Assembly: GCF_009725205.1 (NCBI RefSeq)
Contig: NZ_WNZY01000003.1
Span: 124,001 to 188,000 of the forward strand
Reading direction: 5' to 3'
Source: Paenibacillus timonensis
Lineage (GTDB): Bacteria; Bacillota; Bacilli; Paenibacillales; Paenibacillaceae
Length of the DNA: 64,000 nucleotides
The notes under the pieces were generated by a model, which did not search any database, had not been told where the DNA came from, and saw only the letters and a program-made list of their open reading frames with translations. Of this stretch, positions 42,692 to 52,048 are shown piece after piece. A program made the translations under genes and the position numbers. The number at the start of each line of letters is the position of its first letter. Position 1 is the stretch's first letter.

Positions 42692-43447
42692 TCATTGCGC
42701 GATCTGGTCGCGAATGCTCTGTAATATTTTCTTCTCCAGCCTGGATACTTGAACTTGAGAGATGCCCAGCCGGCTCGCCACTTCCGACTGGGTCTGGTCG
42801 CGGTAGTACCTAAGATAGACGATCAGGCGCTCTCGATCGGTCAAGCCATCGATCGCTTCGTGCAGCGCCAGCTTGTCGAACCAGCGCTCCTGGGATTCAT
42901 CGGCGATTTGATCCATCAGCGTGATCGGGTCGCCGTCATTTTCAAACACCGTTTCATGAATGGACGCTGGCGGCTTATTCGCCTCCTGGGCAAACACAAC
43001 GTCCTCGGGCGTAACCCCCAGCTCCTCGGCAACTTCCTTGACGGTCGGAAGCCGACCCAGCAGCTTGGACAATTCATCTTTCTTCTTGCGAACCTTGTTC
43101 GCCATTTCCTTCAATGAACGGCTGACCTTCAGCGTCCCGTCGTCGCGCAGGAAACGCTGAATTTCCCCGATGATCATCGGCACCGCATACGTAGAAAACT
43201 TCACATCATAGCTGAGATCAAACTTGTCCACCGACTTAAGCAGGCCGATACAGCCGATTTGAAACAAATCCTCGGGTTCGTATCCCCGATTCATAAACCG
43301 CTGCACGACGGACCAGACAAGCCGAATGTTGCAGTTTACCAGACGGTCTCTGGCAGCGTTGTCCCCGGATTGACTCAGGGCGATCAACCGTTTCACTTCC
43401 GTGTCGTCCAAAAACTCTCTCGAGATTTGCTTCACTTCGGCATCCAT
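42692..43447 (-). CDS. sigF: RNA polymerase sigma-F factor
   Basis: A 251-residue sporulation sigma factor, the first forespore-specific one. Region 2 has NIRLVWSVVQRF and DLFQIGCIGLLKSVDKF; region 3 and region 4 (LTDRERLIVYLRYYRDQTQ) follow, with the helix-turn-helix SEVASRLGISQVQVSRLEK. It is held inactive by SpoIIAB, encoded 11 bp upstream. It is the last gene of spoIIAA-spoIIAB-sigF. Confidence 0.97.
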   Translation of the reverse strand: MDAEVKQISREFLDDTEVKRLIALSQSGDNAARDRLVNCNIRLVWSVVQRFMNRGYEPEDLFQIGCIGLLKSVDKFDLSYDVKFSTYAVPMIIGEIQRFLRDDGTLKVSRSLKEMANKVRKKKDELSKLLGRLPTVKEVAEELGVTPEDVVFAQEANKPPASIHETVFENDGDPITLMDQIADESQERWFDKLALHEAIDGLTDRERLIVYLRYYRDQTQSEVASRLGISQVQVSRLEKKILQSIRDQIAQ

Positions 43448-43458
43448 AGATCCAACCC

Positions 43459-43920
43459 CTAATTGTATAAAGCTTTCTTGGATACAATCCTTTTCTTCAT
43501 CCGAATGCGCGTGCCCCCGCCCATCTCGCTGATCACGTCGAATTCGTCCATGAAATTCTCCATGATCGTAAAGCCCATGCCGGAACGTTCCAGTTCAGGC
43601 TTCGACGTATAAAGCGGCTGTTTCGCCAACTCCACATCCTCAATGCCACGGCCTTGATCCTCAATGATCAAAGTTACCGTGTCTCCTTCAATTTCAGCGG
43701 AAATGGAGACGACCCCTTCGGGGTTCCCATCATATCCGTGGATAATGGAATTCGTGACCGCCTCTGACACCACCGTCTTCAAGTCGGTGATCTCATCCAT
43801 CGTTGGATCCAGCTGGGAGACGAACGCGGCGACGGTCACTCGGGCAAACGATTCATTTTCGGACTTTGCGGCAAACTTGAGAGACATAAAATTTCCGGCT
43901 TGATTCGCTTGGGTACTCAC
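43459..43920 (-). CDS. spoIIAB: anti-sigma-F factor and SpoIIAA kinase
   Basis: A 153-residue GHKL protein. The N-box is [13 protein letters not shown], the G1 box IEDQGRGI and the G2 region [10 protein letters not shown]. It binds sigma-F and also phosphorylates SpoIIAA on Ser58. It overlaps the spoIIAA stop by 4 bp. The ATG at 43920 gives about 11 residues more than the core, and the ATG at 43885-43887 is an alternative start; RBS evidence favours the longer form with ATGA coupling. Confidence 0.96.
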   Translation of the reverse strand: MSTQANQAGNFMSLKFAAKSENESFARVTVAAFVSQLDPTMDEITDLKTVVSEAVTNSIIHGYDGNPEGVVSISAEIEGDTVTLIIEDQGRGIEDVELAKQPLYTSKPELERSGMGFTIMENFMDEFDVISEMGGGTRIRMKKRIVSKKALYN

Positions 43921-44270
43921 AGGGCCACCTCCAGATCCGTCAGCGCCGTATCCTCGTTTTCGAAGATGGACATGATCTTAAACAATCCCGACATTTCCAG
44001 AAGCCGATATACCGGCGGGTTGACGTCGCATACGACCATCTTCCCGCCCTTTTGCTTGATCAGCTTATATCTTCCGAGGATCACTCCGATACCGGAGCTA
44101 TCCATAAACTGCAGCGACTTCAGGCTTAATACGAGATTGCGGCAGTTTCCACGGGCGATTTCTTCATCCATCCGCATGCGGACGTCGTCCGCCGTGTGAT
44201 GGTCTAGTTCCCCGCTCAAGCGCACGATTAACGTTTCGCGGTGTTTTTCCATTTCCACTTGCAAATTCAC
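43917..44270 (-). CDS. spoIIAA: anti-sigma-F factor antagonist
   Basis: A 117-residue STAS-domain protein. The regulated serine is Ser58 in [12 protein letters not shown]. When unphosphorylated in the forespore it binds SpoIIAB and frees sigma-F. It is the first gene of the spoIIA operon and lies behind a sigma-H-like promoter. Confidence 0.97.
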   Translation of the reverse strand: MNLQVEMEKHRETLIVRLSGELDHHTADDVRMRMDEEIARGNCRNLVLSLKSLQFMDSSGIGVILGRYKLIKQKGGKMVVCDVNPPVYRLLEMSGLFKIMSIFENEDTALTDLEVAL

Positions 44271-44303
44271 GTCTGTTCACTCTCCTCCCTGACATGAACA
44301 CAA

Positions 44304-44333
44304 CAATTCTAGATTTCCGGTCCGGATTCCTGC
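44304..44333 (-). promoter_or_regulatory. sigma-H promoter of the spoIIA operon
   Basis: On the minus strand GCAGGAATC (44325-44333) and CTAGAATTG (44304-44312) match the sigma-H pattern RNAGGAWWW and RNNGAAT with 12-bp spacing. The B. subtilis spoIIA operon is sigma-H dependent, which supports the call. Confidence 0.72.
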
Positions 44334-44359
44334 TGACTGACAAAACTAGAAGAAAAGCC

Positions 44360-45550
44360 CTATGAATCTACAAAAAACAAGTGTGCCGCCGTCCGTTTAA
44401 ATAACGTCCACCAGCCGGCTTTATCGATATCGTTAGGTGCGGTTAGTTCGAATTCGGTCAGCACGCGGCCATCCTGATACACCACCAATTTGCCGACGGA
44501 TTGACCCGATTTGATCGGAGCTGCGAGTTTTTCCGGTGCGATGAGCTTATGGGTGATGCTGTCCTGCTTCACGCCTTTTTTAACCAGAACGTTAAACGGC
44601 TTCGAAGCGGCCAGTTCCAACTGGGCGCTCATCCCTTTCTGTACCTTCACCTTGCCGATCGTTTCACCCGCTTGATAAATCGGCAGCAGCGCGTATTGCG
44701 AGAAGGCATAATCGAACATGGCCGATACTTCGCTGTTCCGCGTTTTTGTGTTTGGCTCCCCAAGTACCACGGCGATCAAACGCAGCCCGTCGCGTTTTGC
44801 GGTGGCGGCCAGGCAGAACTTCGCTTCCGACGTATAGCCGGTTTTCAGACCGTCGGCTCCGCTGTAGAAACGAACTAGCTTGTTCGTGTTAACGAGCCAG
44901 AACGGTTTCTCCGACCCCTGCCGCAAGTAATCCTGGTAAGCGCCGGTATATTTCGTGATTCCCTCATGCTTCAGCAGCTCCCGGCTCATGACGGCAATAT
45001 CGTGGGCCGAGCTATAGTGATCGGCCACCGGCAAGCCGTTGCAGTTGGCAAAATGCGTGTCCTTCAGCCCGAGCGACTGTGCCCGCTCATTCATCATTTT
45101 CACGAACGCTTTCTCGGAACCGGCAAGCTTCTCTGCCAGTGCTACGGATGCGTCGTTTCCAGAAGCCATGGCAACGCCCTTCAGCAGCTCATCGACCGTC
45201 ATCGCTTCCCCCGGCTCCAGAAAGATCTGCGACCCGCCCATAGACGCCGCATACTCGCTGGCGGTGACCTTGTCGTTCAACTTCAGCGTGCCGTTATCGA
45301 TCGCTTCCATCGTCAGCAGCATCGTCATGATTTTAGTAATGCTGGCCGGGGGCAGCTTCTCGTGGCTCTTTTTCTCGTAAATGATCGTACCCGTATCGGC
45401 ATCGATCAATACGGCGGACAGTGCATTTTCCGCCAACGCGATTTCATCATCCCCCACATGCGGTCCACCATGTTCCGCGCTGGTGTAAGTCGGCCATACC
45501 GAAACGGCCAAAACGAACGCGGCAAACCAGATCAACACCCGTCTTTTCAA
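44360..45550 (-). CDS. dacF: D-alanyl-D-alanine carboxypeptidase DacF
   Basis: A 396-residue penicillin-binding protein. The TTG at 45548-45550 is the likely start: AAAGGAGG is 7 bp upstream, and the result is a proper signal peptide (about 1-25). Active-site motifs are Ser70-x-x-Lys73 (SITK), SGN at 130-132 and KTG at 236-238, followed by the PBP5 C-terminal domain. DacF is a forespore enzyme that helps set cortex cross-linking. It precedes the spoIIA operon as in B. subtilis, and read-through from dacF into spoIIA is possible. Confidence 0.93.
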   Translation of the reverse strand: MKRRVLIWFAAFVLAVSVWPTYTSAEHGGPHVGDDEIALAENALSAVLIDADTGTIIYEKKSHEKLPPASITKIMTMLLTMEAIDNGTLKLNDKVTASEYAASMGGSQIFLEPGEAMTVDELLKGVAMASGNDASVALAEKLAGSEKAFVKMMNERAQSLGLKDTHFANCNGLPVADHYSSAHDIAVMSRELLKHEGITKYTGAYQDYLRQGSEKPFWLVNTNKLVRFYSGADGLKTGYTSEAKFCLAATAKRDGLRLIAVVLGEPNTKTRNSEVSAMFDYAFSQYALLPIYQAGETIGKVKVQKGMSAQLELAASKPFNVLVKKGVKQDSITHKLIAPEKLAAPIKSGQSVGKLVVYQDGRVLTEFELTAPNDIDKAGWWTLFKRTAAHLFFVDS

Positions 45551-45634
45551 GATTCGTCCTCCTTTAGACATAAGTCTGGATTCTGCTAACCTAGTATCGG
45601 CATGAAAGTGGGATAATATTCCTGCACAAAAAAG

Positions 45635-45656
45635 AAAAAACGCCTTTCGGCGTTTG
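45635..45656 (-). terminator. rho-independent terminator after pdp
   Basis: AAACGCC and GGCGTTT pair on the minus strand around GAAA and run into a T tract. It ends the deoB-punA-pdp run. Confidence 0.85.
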
Positions 45657-45773
45657 ATTTTGTGGCATATTGAGAATAAGGGACATAAGTGGCCTTTAAG
45701 GCCTAATATTACCGCTATTTCACACGATCCCATGATTCTTACCTCTGGACCGCGGCGACTTAACCGCACTAGC

Positions 45774-47105
45774 TTAGAACCGCTTGACCCCATCCGGCGT
45801 CACCAGCGCGAAAACCAGCGGCCGTCTCGGCACCTTCGTTCCGGAGATGCCGTAAGCATTTAAGATGCGCCGTTCCGCTTCCGCACGGCCCGTTTCATGG
45901 CTAGGGTTGAAATGGAGCACGGCCAGCGTTTCGCCGACTTCAACCGGATCGCCGATCTTTTTGCGCAGCTCCACCCCGGCCGCAAGATCGATGACAGAAT
46001 CCTTCGTTTCCCGGCCGGCGCCCAGCATCATGGCGGCGATGCCGATCTCTTCCGCCTGGATCGATTCCACGAACCCGCTCGCGCTCGCCTTCACGTCCAC
46101 CTTCAGCTCTGCCGTCGGCAGCAGCTCCGGATGGTCGATCTGCTCCGTGTTCCCGCCTTGCGCGGCGACCATCTGCTTCAGCTTCTCCAGGGCTTCGCCG
46201 CTATCGATCTGCGCAGTCAGCATGGCATGTGCTTCTTCTTCATCGGAAGCTTTGCCGCCGAGAATCAGCATATGCGAGGCCAAGATCAGGCAAACTTCCT
46301 CCAGATCCGCCGGGCCTTCCCCTCGCAGCGTCGCGACAGCTTCCTGGATCTCCAGCGCATTGCCGATCGCGTGGCCTAACGGTTGGTCCATGTCACTGAT
46401 CACGGCGACCGTACGGCGACCGACCTGCGTACCGATATCGACCATCGCCTTAGCCAGGCGGATCGAGTCCTCCAGCGTCTTCATGAACGCGCCGCTACCG
46501 GTCTTCACGTCAAGCACGATCGCATCTGCACCGGCTGCGATCTTCTTGCTCATGACACTGCTGGCAATCAGCGGAATGGAATCTACCGTTGCAGTCACAT
46601 CCCGCAGCGCATACAGCTTCTTATCGGCTGGCGTCATATTGCCGCTTTGGCCGACGACCGCCAGGCCAATTTCGTTAACCTGACGGAAGAACTGTTCCTT
46701 CCCAAGCTCCACGGAGAATCCGGAGATCGCTTCCAGCTTGTCGATCGTCCCGCCGGTATGGCCCAGGCCCCGGCCTGACATCTTCGCCACCGGCACGCCG
46801 GCAGCCGCCACGAGAGGTCCGAGTACCACGGTCGTTTTGTCGCCGACCCCGCCAGTTGAGTGCTTATCGACCTTGATGCCATGAATGGAGCCGAGGTCAA
46901 TCGTATCTCCGGAACCGGCCATGGCTAACGTCAGGTCGGCTGTTTCCCGGGCAGTCATCCCTTGATAAAAAACGGCCATCGCCCAAGCAGACATTTGGTA
47001 GTCGGGAATCTGCCCTTCGCTGTACCCTTTCACCAAGAAGACGATCTCTTCGCTCGTCAACTCTTGGCCGTCTCTTTTTTTACGGATCAGATCTACCGCT
47101 CTCAT
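45774..47105 (-). CDS. pdp: pyrimidine-nucleoside phosphorylase
   Basis: A 443-residue dimeric enzyme that splits uridine and thymidine with phosphate. The signature [16 protein letters not shown] is at about 114-129; [10 protein letters not shown] and [12 protein letters not shown] are also present, and a barrel-sandwich domain forms the C-terminus. With deoB and punA it makes a nucleoside salvage block that feeds pentose phosphate to glycolysis. It is 19 bp after punA. Confidence 0.96.
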   Translation of the reverse strand: MRAVDLIRKKRDGQELTSEEIVFLVKGYSEGQIPDYQMSAWAMAVFYQGMTARETADLTLAMAGSGDTIDLGSIHGIKVDKHSTGGVGDKTTVVLGPLVAAAGVPVAKMSGRGLGHTGGTIDKLEAISGFSVELGKEQFFRQVNEIGLAVVGQSGNMTPADKKLYALRDVTATVDSIPLIASSVMSKKIAAGADAIVLDVKTGSGAFMKTLEDSIRLAKAMVDIGTQVGRRTVAVISDMDQPLGHAIGNALEIQEAVATLRGEGPADLEEVCLILASHMLILGGKASDEEEAHAMLTAQIDSGEALEKLKQMVAAQGGNTEQIDHPELLPTAELKVDVKASASGFVESIQAEEIGIAAMMLGAGRETKDSVIDLAAGVELRKKIGDPVEVGETLAVLHFNPSHETGRAEAERRILNAYGISGTKVPRRPLVFALVTPDGVKRF

Positions 47106-47124
47106 CGCTCCTTACCTCCGTTCC

Positions 47125-47961
47125 TTAAGCTTCTCCGATTTGTGGGATAATGGACAACACGAGGCTCAGAAACTTCTCTCGCACGCGCTCGGTTGTTTCC
47201 ATAACCTCCTGGTGGGATAACGGCTGGTCCAAAATGCCAGAAGCCATGTTACTGATGCAGGAGATGCCCAACACTTCAACGCCCGCATGCCGAGCCACGA
47301 TCGTTTCGGAGACGGTGGACATCCCCACAGCGTCCGCGCCAAGAGTCCGAAGCATCCGGATTTCCGCCGGCGTTTCATAAGTTGGGCCTAGTAAACCGGC
47401 ATAAACGCCCTCTTGCAACGGCACCCCTTTGTCTGCGGCTATCTTCCGAGCGATGTCACGCAATCGGCGGCTATACGCCTGAGACATATCCGGGAAGCGG
47501 GCTCCGAGTTCCTCTTCATTTGGTCCAACCAAAGGATTTCTCCCGGTCAGATTCAGATGGTCGGAAATCAACATCAAATCCCCCGGGTGATAAGACGTGT
47601 TCACCCCGCCTGCAGCGTTCGTGACGAGCAGCGTAGAAACACCAAGCTCTTTCATGACCCGTACCGGGAATGCCGTCATTTCAGGCCCATATCCTTCGTA
47701 CATGTGGAAACGACCCTTCATAAGCACAACGGCCGTGCCTTGCACCGTCCCGATCAACAGTTCGCCGGCATGGCCTTCCACCGTCGACTGCGGAAAAAAC
47801 GGGATATCGCGGTAGTCGATGCTAACCGGCTGCTCGATGTGGTCGGCCAGAACGCCTAATCCGGAACCCAGAATTAATCCTACCTTCGGCGTAAGCGCCG
47901 ACCGGGAACGGATATATTCCGCCGCCTCCCGGATCATACCAATGGTCAATGTAGTCGTCAT
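47125..47961 (-). CDS. punA: purine-nucleoside phosphorylase, trimeric type
   Basis: A 278-residue enzyme for guanosine and inosine. LGSGLG (about 31-36), GRFHMYEGY (about 82-90), TNAAGGVN and GPTYETPAEIR are characteristic of the low-molecular-mass trimeric family. In B. subtilis the equivalent gene is pupG and likewise follows deoB (drm). It sits 53 bp after deoB and 19 bp before pdp. Confidence 0.96.
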   Translation of the reverse strand: MTTTLTIGMIREAAEYIRSRSALTPKVGLILGSGLGVLADHIEQPVSIDYRDIPFFPQSTVEGHAGELLIGTVQGTAVVLMKGRFHMYEGYGPEMTAFPVRVMKELGVSTLLVTNAAGGVNTSYHPGDLMLISDHLNLTGRNPLVGPNEEELGARFPDMSQAYSRRLRDIARKIAADKGVPLQEGVYAGLLGPTYETPAEIRMLRTLGADAVGMSTVSETIVARHAGVEVLGISCISNMASGILDQPLSHQEVMETTERVREKFLSLVLSIIPQIGEA

Positions 47962-48014
47962 CTCAAAAATCCTCCAAGTCCAAAATAAAAGCTCGCTTTT
48001 TGGAACTACCTCTC

Positions 48015-49202
48015 TTAGATAAGTTCGTGTAAAAAGCTCTTGCCGTGCTCGGTCGCGTGTACCCCGAAATTGTCAGCGATCGTCGCTGCCAAATCCGCAT
48101 AAGTAGCTCTGACGCCTAGGCTGCCCGGTTGGTTCAGGCTTGGCCCATAAACGAGCAGCGGCACGTATTCACGCGTATGGTCCGTTCCGGCATGAATCGG
48201 ATCATTGCCATGATCGGCTGTAATAACCAACAGGTCGTTCTCGCCCACATTCTTCAGCAAATCCGGCAACGCAGCGTCAAATTCCTCCAGGGCGCGCGCG
48301 TAACCTTGAGGGTCGCGACGATGACCGTATAAGGAATCGAAATCAACAAGATTCGTGAACAGCATCCCCGAGAAATCCTGGCCGATCCGGTTCAAGGTCT
48401 CCTCAATCCCGTGCTGATTACTCTTCGTCGGATACGAAGCGGTAATGCCTTCTCCGGAGAAAATATCGTTGATCTTCCCGACAGAAACAACTTCCTTGCC
48501 GGCGTTTTTCAGCGCGTTCAGTACGGTGGGTTCCGGCGGTTTCACCGCGTAATCATGGCGGTTTGGCGTACGCTGGAAGTTACCCGGCTGACCGACAAAC
48601 GGACGGGCGATGACGCGCCCGACGAAATGCTCCGGCTCAAGCGTCAACCGACGGGCGATTTCACAGGCCCGGTACAGCTCCGGCAGAGGAATGACTTCTT
48701 CATGGGCGGCGATTTGGAATACGCTATCGGCCGAAGTGTATACGATCCAGTTGCCGGTCTTCATATGTTCTTCCCCAAGCTCCACCAAAATTTCCGTGCC
48801 CGAAGCCGGCTTGTTCCCGATGATTTTGCGGCCCGTTTCTTGCTCGAAGCGAGCGATCAAATCTCGCGGAAAGCCATTGGGGTACGTTTGGAATGGCGTT
48901 TCGGTCTTCAGTCCCATCAGCTCCCAATGACCGGTCATTGTATCCTTTCCCGAGGAAATCTCGGCCATCTTACCGAAATAAGCCGTCGGTTCAGCCACCG
49001 GGCTCAAATTCGGCAGCTCCGCAATATTGCCTAATCCTAATTTTTGCAGGTTTGGCAGCTTAGTACCGGGCACAGTTTGCAGAATATGCCCAAGCGTATG
49101 AGCACCCTCATCGCCAAATTGTTTCGCGTCCGGCAGCTCGCCGATCCCCACGCTGTCGAGGACGATGACGGTCATTTTTCTAAAACGATTCCCGTTTTGC
49201 AT
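48015..49202 (-). CDS. deoB: phosphopentomutase
   Basis: A 395-residue manganese enzyme that interconverts ribose 1- and 5-phosphate. [15 protein letters not shown] (about 13-27) holds metal ligands, and [17 protein letters not shown] near 325 completes the alkaline-phosphatase-fold metal site. AAAGGAGTG precedes ATG. It heads the deoB-punA-pdp cluster. Confidence 0.97.
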   Translation of the reverse strand: MQNGNRFRKMTVIVLDSVGIGELPDAKQFGDEGAHTLGHILQTVPGTKLPNLQKLGLGNIAELPNLSPVAEPTAYFGKMAEISSGKDTMTGHWELMGLKTETPFQTYPNGFPRDLIARFEQETGRKIIGNKPASGTEILVELGEEHMKTGNWIVYTSADSVFQIAAHEEVIPLPELYRACEIARRLTLEPEHFVGRVIARPFVGQPGNFQRTPNRHDYAVKPPEPTVLNALKNAGKEVVSVGKINDIFSGEGITASYPTKSNQHGIEETLNRIGQDFSGMLFTNLVDFDSLYGHRRDPQGYARALEEFDAALPDLLKNVGENDLLVITADHGNDPIHAGTDHTREYVPLLVYGPSLNQPGSLGVRATYADLAATIADNFGVHATEHGKSFLHELI

Positions 49203-49235
49203 CTTCTATCACTCCTTTAATCTATGCAGCTATAG

Positions 49236-50207
49236 TTATCCCTTGCCTGAAGGGAAAACATTCTGCCTGTCCTTTGGTGAACCATCATCTGTGGTCTCCG
49301 GCGCCTCTGGCTCGCGTTTGGCCCGAGGATGAAAGGCGTCGTAGACCGTTTTCAAATTGGTCTTGGAACGGCTTACGTACATTTGAATCGTCGAGGCGTC
49401 GGCATGCCCTAACAGCTCCTGCACCGACCCTACGTCCGCCCCCCGTTCCAGCAGGTGAACGGCGAAGGAATGACGTAGGGTATGGGGCGTGATGTCCGCC
49501 GAGATCCCGGCCTCCTGGCCGTATCTCTTGATCAACTTCCAAAAGCCCTGGCGACTGATCCGCCCGCCCCGGCGATTGGGGAACAAGGCAGGGTTGTCCT
49601 GCTCGTTCGGGATCAAATGGGTTCGTCCTTCCCTCAAATACCGATCCAACCATTCCGACGTGACCCCGCCAAACGGAATGATTCGCTCCTTGCCCCGTTC
49701 GCCCGAGCAGCGGAGAAACTGGAGTTCCAGATTTACGTCTGCCGTATTCAACGAGATCAGCTCCGAAACACGGATGCCGGTTGCATAAAGCAGCTCCAAC
49801 ATCGCCTTGTCCCGAAGTCCCAGTTGGGTATCCGGCCGGGGCGTCTCAAGCAGCCGTTCCGTCTCCTCCACCGTCAGCGTTTGCGGGAGTTTCTTCTCCG
49901 CTTTCGGCACCTCCAGCATCACGAAGGGATTCTGGTCAATCCGTCGTTCCCGCAATAAATACTGAAAAAAGGCTCGAAGGGTCACGGACACCCGCTGAAT
50001 CGTTGCCGGAGCTTTACCTTGTTCTTTCAGATAAGCAAAATAGAGCAGAATTCCCGCGCGGGTGACTTGGCGATATTCGTCGATCTGCTTGTCCTGTAAA
50101 TAAGTTATGTACTGCTTCAGATCCCGCGAATAGGATGCCTGAGTCGCCTCGCTTAACCCTCGCTGCTCGGCCAAAAATGAAATAAAAGAGGCCGCATCCC
50201 GTTCCAT
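49236..50207 (-). CDS. xerD: tyrosine recombinase XerD
   Basis: A 323-residue chromosome dimer resolvase. The ATG at 50205-50207 has AAGGAGG 7 bp upstream. The catalytic domain shows GIRVSELI (first Arg), HTLRHSFAVHLL (His and second Arg), LGHADASTIQMY and the final Tyr in TIQMYVSRSK. It acts with XerC at dif. A hydrophilic tail of about 25 residues after the catalytic domain is not found in typical XerD. It lies between deoB and the yqzK-like gene, so it is the housekeeping copy and not an element integrase. Confidence 0.94.
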   Translation of the reverse strand: MERDAASFISFLAEQRGLSEATQASYSRDLKQYITYLQDKQIDEYRQVTRAGILLYFAYLKEQGKAPATIQRVSVTLRAFFQYLLRERRIDQNPFVMLEVPKAEKKLPQTLTVEETERLLETPRPDTQLGLRDKAMLELLYATGIRVSELISLNTADVNLELQFLRCSGERGKERIIPFGGVTSEWLDRYLREGRTHLIPNEQDNPALFPNRRGGRISRQGFWKLIKRYGQEAGISADITPHTLRHSFAVHLLERGADVGSVQELLGHADASTIQMYVSRSKTNLKTVYDAFHPRAKREPEAPETTDDGSPKDRQNVFPSGKG

Positions 50208-50313
50208 GCGTTGCGCCTCCTTTCTCAGTTGTCCACAAGCCATATTTTTAACCAATCGCCTTGATACTAATTCCACATCAAGCCGTTCATTCCCTGCTGC
50301 TCCTGCCGATCAA

Positions 50314-50550
50314 CTACTCTCCATACCAGAAAAATAGCTTCAGCCGCTCCGTCATCATCTCCATCTCCGCGCTTCCCGGTACCCCTTCGCGAAATACCTT
50401 AACCGCGGAGCCCTCGGGGACTCGGTACTTGTCCTCGCGAAACACGTAATCATCCAGCAGCCCCAGCGCTCTATACAAAGTATACGCAAGCACGACGAAA
50501 AGGATCAAATATTTCCCCGATCTCAGCCATTTCCGAAGTGAAATCACCAT
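50314..50550 (-). CDS. YqzK-like DUF4227 protein
   Basis: A 78-residue protein with one membrane helix (about 11-30) and a conserved charged tail. The ATG at 50548-50550 gives the family length; the frame start at 50667 adds a basic leader that is probably not translated. In B. subtilis the DUF4227 protein YqzK is likewise encoded between fur and xerD. The function is unknown. Confidence 0.8.
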   Translation of the reverse strand: MVISLRKWLRSGKYLILFVVLAYTLYRALGLLDDYVFREDKYRVPEGSAVKVFREGVPGSAEMEMMTERLKLFFWYGE

Positions 50551-50695
50551 AGACAGTCCCCATCCTCTCGATCGTTCCTCCAGCGTCCGAGCCTTGCTTG
50601 GACACCCTATGTATTCAGTATATAAAGAGGGACAGGGGAGTATGCGGGATTGCCTCAATCGACCCATACGGCCTTCGCATTCGCGCAGGCAACGT

Positions 50696-50729
50696 AAAAA
50701 GCTCCCTACGGCAGGGCCGTAAAGAGCTC
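50696..50729 (-). terminator. rho-independent terminator after fur
   Basis: AGCTCTTTACGGC and GCCGTAGGGAGCT pair on the minus strand (two mismatched bases) and are followed by TTTTT. Confidence 0.87.
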
Positions 50730-50741
50730 GGCTTAATCATC

Positions 50742-51215
50742 CTATTTCTTATTGCCATTTCCCGGAGAGTCGTTGTTCTTGTCCTTGCATCGGTAACAAA
50801 TGCCCTGAAAATCCAACCGGTGGTCGAGCACCGTAAAGTTGAATTCCTTCTCCAAGCGTTCCTCGAGCGGTCCAAGCCAATCCTCGCGGATTTCATCCAT
50901 TGCCCCGCATTGAACGCAGATCAAATGGTGGTGATGATGTTTTGTCGTATCGGTACGCAGGTCGTACCGGGCTACTCCGTCACCGAAGTTGATCTTCTCC
51001 ACGACATGAAGCTCGCTGAGCAGTTCCAACGTTCGATAGACCGTGGCCAGGCCGATTTCCGGCGCCTTGTCCTTCACGAGCATGAAAACATCTTCCGCAC
51101 TGAGATGATCGTCTTCATTTTCGAGCAATACGCGTACCGTGGCTTCCCGCTGGGGCGTCAATTTGTAACCGTGGGATTGTAACTGCTGTTTGATTTTTTC
51201 GATCTTTGCTTCCAT
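50742..51215 (-). CDS. fur: Fur-family metal-dependent repressor
   Basis: A 157-residue regulator. The ATG at 51213-51215 has GGGGGAGGG upstream; the frame start at 51245 does not. The winged helix (about 1-82) has TPQREATVRVL. The dimer domain has HHHHH at 93-97 and two structural zinc pairs, Cys100/Cys103 and Cys140/Cys143. Its neighbours spoIIM and yqzK-xerD match the true fur locus of B. subtilis, so it most probably controls iron uptake rather than being PerR or Zur. Confidence 0.93.
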   Translation of the reverse strand: MEAKIEKIKQQLQSHGYKLTPQREATVRVLLENEDDHLSAEDVFMLVKDKAPEIGLATVYRTLELLSELHVVEKINFGDGVARYDLRTDTTKHHHHHLICVQCGAMDEIREDWLGPLEERLEKEFNFTVLDHRLDFQGICYRCKDKNNDSPGNGNKK

Positions 51216-51358
51216 GTTATCCCTCCCCCAGCCCTTGCCGCACATCCAAAAAAAGTTCTATAACCACTTCTTTCATTATAGGGGGAGTTATTCAACAAAG
51301 TCAAACATTTTGCTAGAGTCGTCTCCGCCCGGAAAGCCCGGGTCGATACTCCGTTCAT

Positions 51359-51985
51359 TCACGCAATCAAAGGCGTAACCCAGCCCATCATAACCGGGGT
51401 CACCCAGGTTTCGAATGAGGAAACGGCGAGCAGCACCGCGGCCATGGCCAGCGTCAGCCCCGTGTAGGAGAGGAACGGACGAGTGGCCTGACCTGTGCGG
51501 CTCATGAGAACACGCGAGCGAATAATATTTAATGAGAAGCCGACAGCCGCCACACTGGCAATCAGCAACGCTGGAATCACGATCAGATTATGCGGGGCAA
51601 CTGAGACCAGGGCAAACAGCAGTCCCTTCCAAGTATATTGGCCGACCAAGCAGCCGACCGTGAAGCCGATCAGCACCCCTTTTAGGAAATCAAGGATCAG
51701 GATGCCCGGTAACCCGATGACGGACAAACCGAGCAGCCAGATCAAACCAAGCCATTTCAAATGCAAAGCGGCCACGTCCCAAAAGGCCTGCGTCTGAAAC
51801 TCCACACCGCCCTCGTTTATCGACAGAAAAAAGTCACCCAAATAACGGGAGATATCCTGTTGTTGTTCCAAAGTGAGTGCATTTACCATCAAGGCACCGA
51901 ATACGACGCCCATCAAAAACAGCACGGAAACAAAAACATAAAGCGGCGTTTGATCTTTGAGCGCATGGCGAATGGGATGCAGCAT
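51359..51985 (-). CDS. spoIIM: stage II sporulation protein M
   Basis: A 208-residue multi-pass membrane protein with about five helices. SpoIIM, with SpoIID and SpoIIP, drives engulfment of the forespore by remodelling septal peptidoglycan. The PHNLIVIPALLIASVAAVGF segment (about 130-150) is typical. It lies upstream of fur, as in B. subtilis. Mother-cell (sigma-E) expression is expected. Confidence 0.94.
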   Translation of the reverse strand: MLHPIRHALKDQTPLYVFVSVLFLMGVVFGALMVNALTLEQQQDISRYLGDFFLSINEGGVEFQTQAFWDVAALHLKWLGLIWLLGLSVIGLPGILILDFLKGVLIGFTVGCLVGQYTWKGLLFALVSVAPHNLIVIPALLIASVAAVGFSLNIIRSRVLMSRTGQATRPFLSYTGLTLAMAAVLLAVSSFETWVTPVMMGWVTPLIA

Positions 51986-52048
51986 CGAATTTTGCCTCCT
52001 AGCTTGTTCTTTAGGGTCTTATCCTAAACTATGAACAAGCCTGCCCGC

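Noticed and set aside
45865..46683. A 272-codon plus-strand open frame opposite pdp
   Set aside because: Ser/Ala-rich antisense translation of a conserved enzyme, with no start signal.
49236..50207. Phage or element integrase
   Set aside because: Synteny with fur, yqzK and deoB and full XerD motifs show the housekeeping recombinase; no att sites or phage genes are near.
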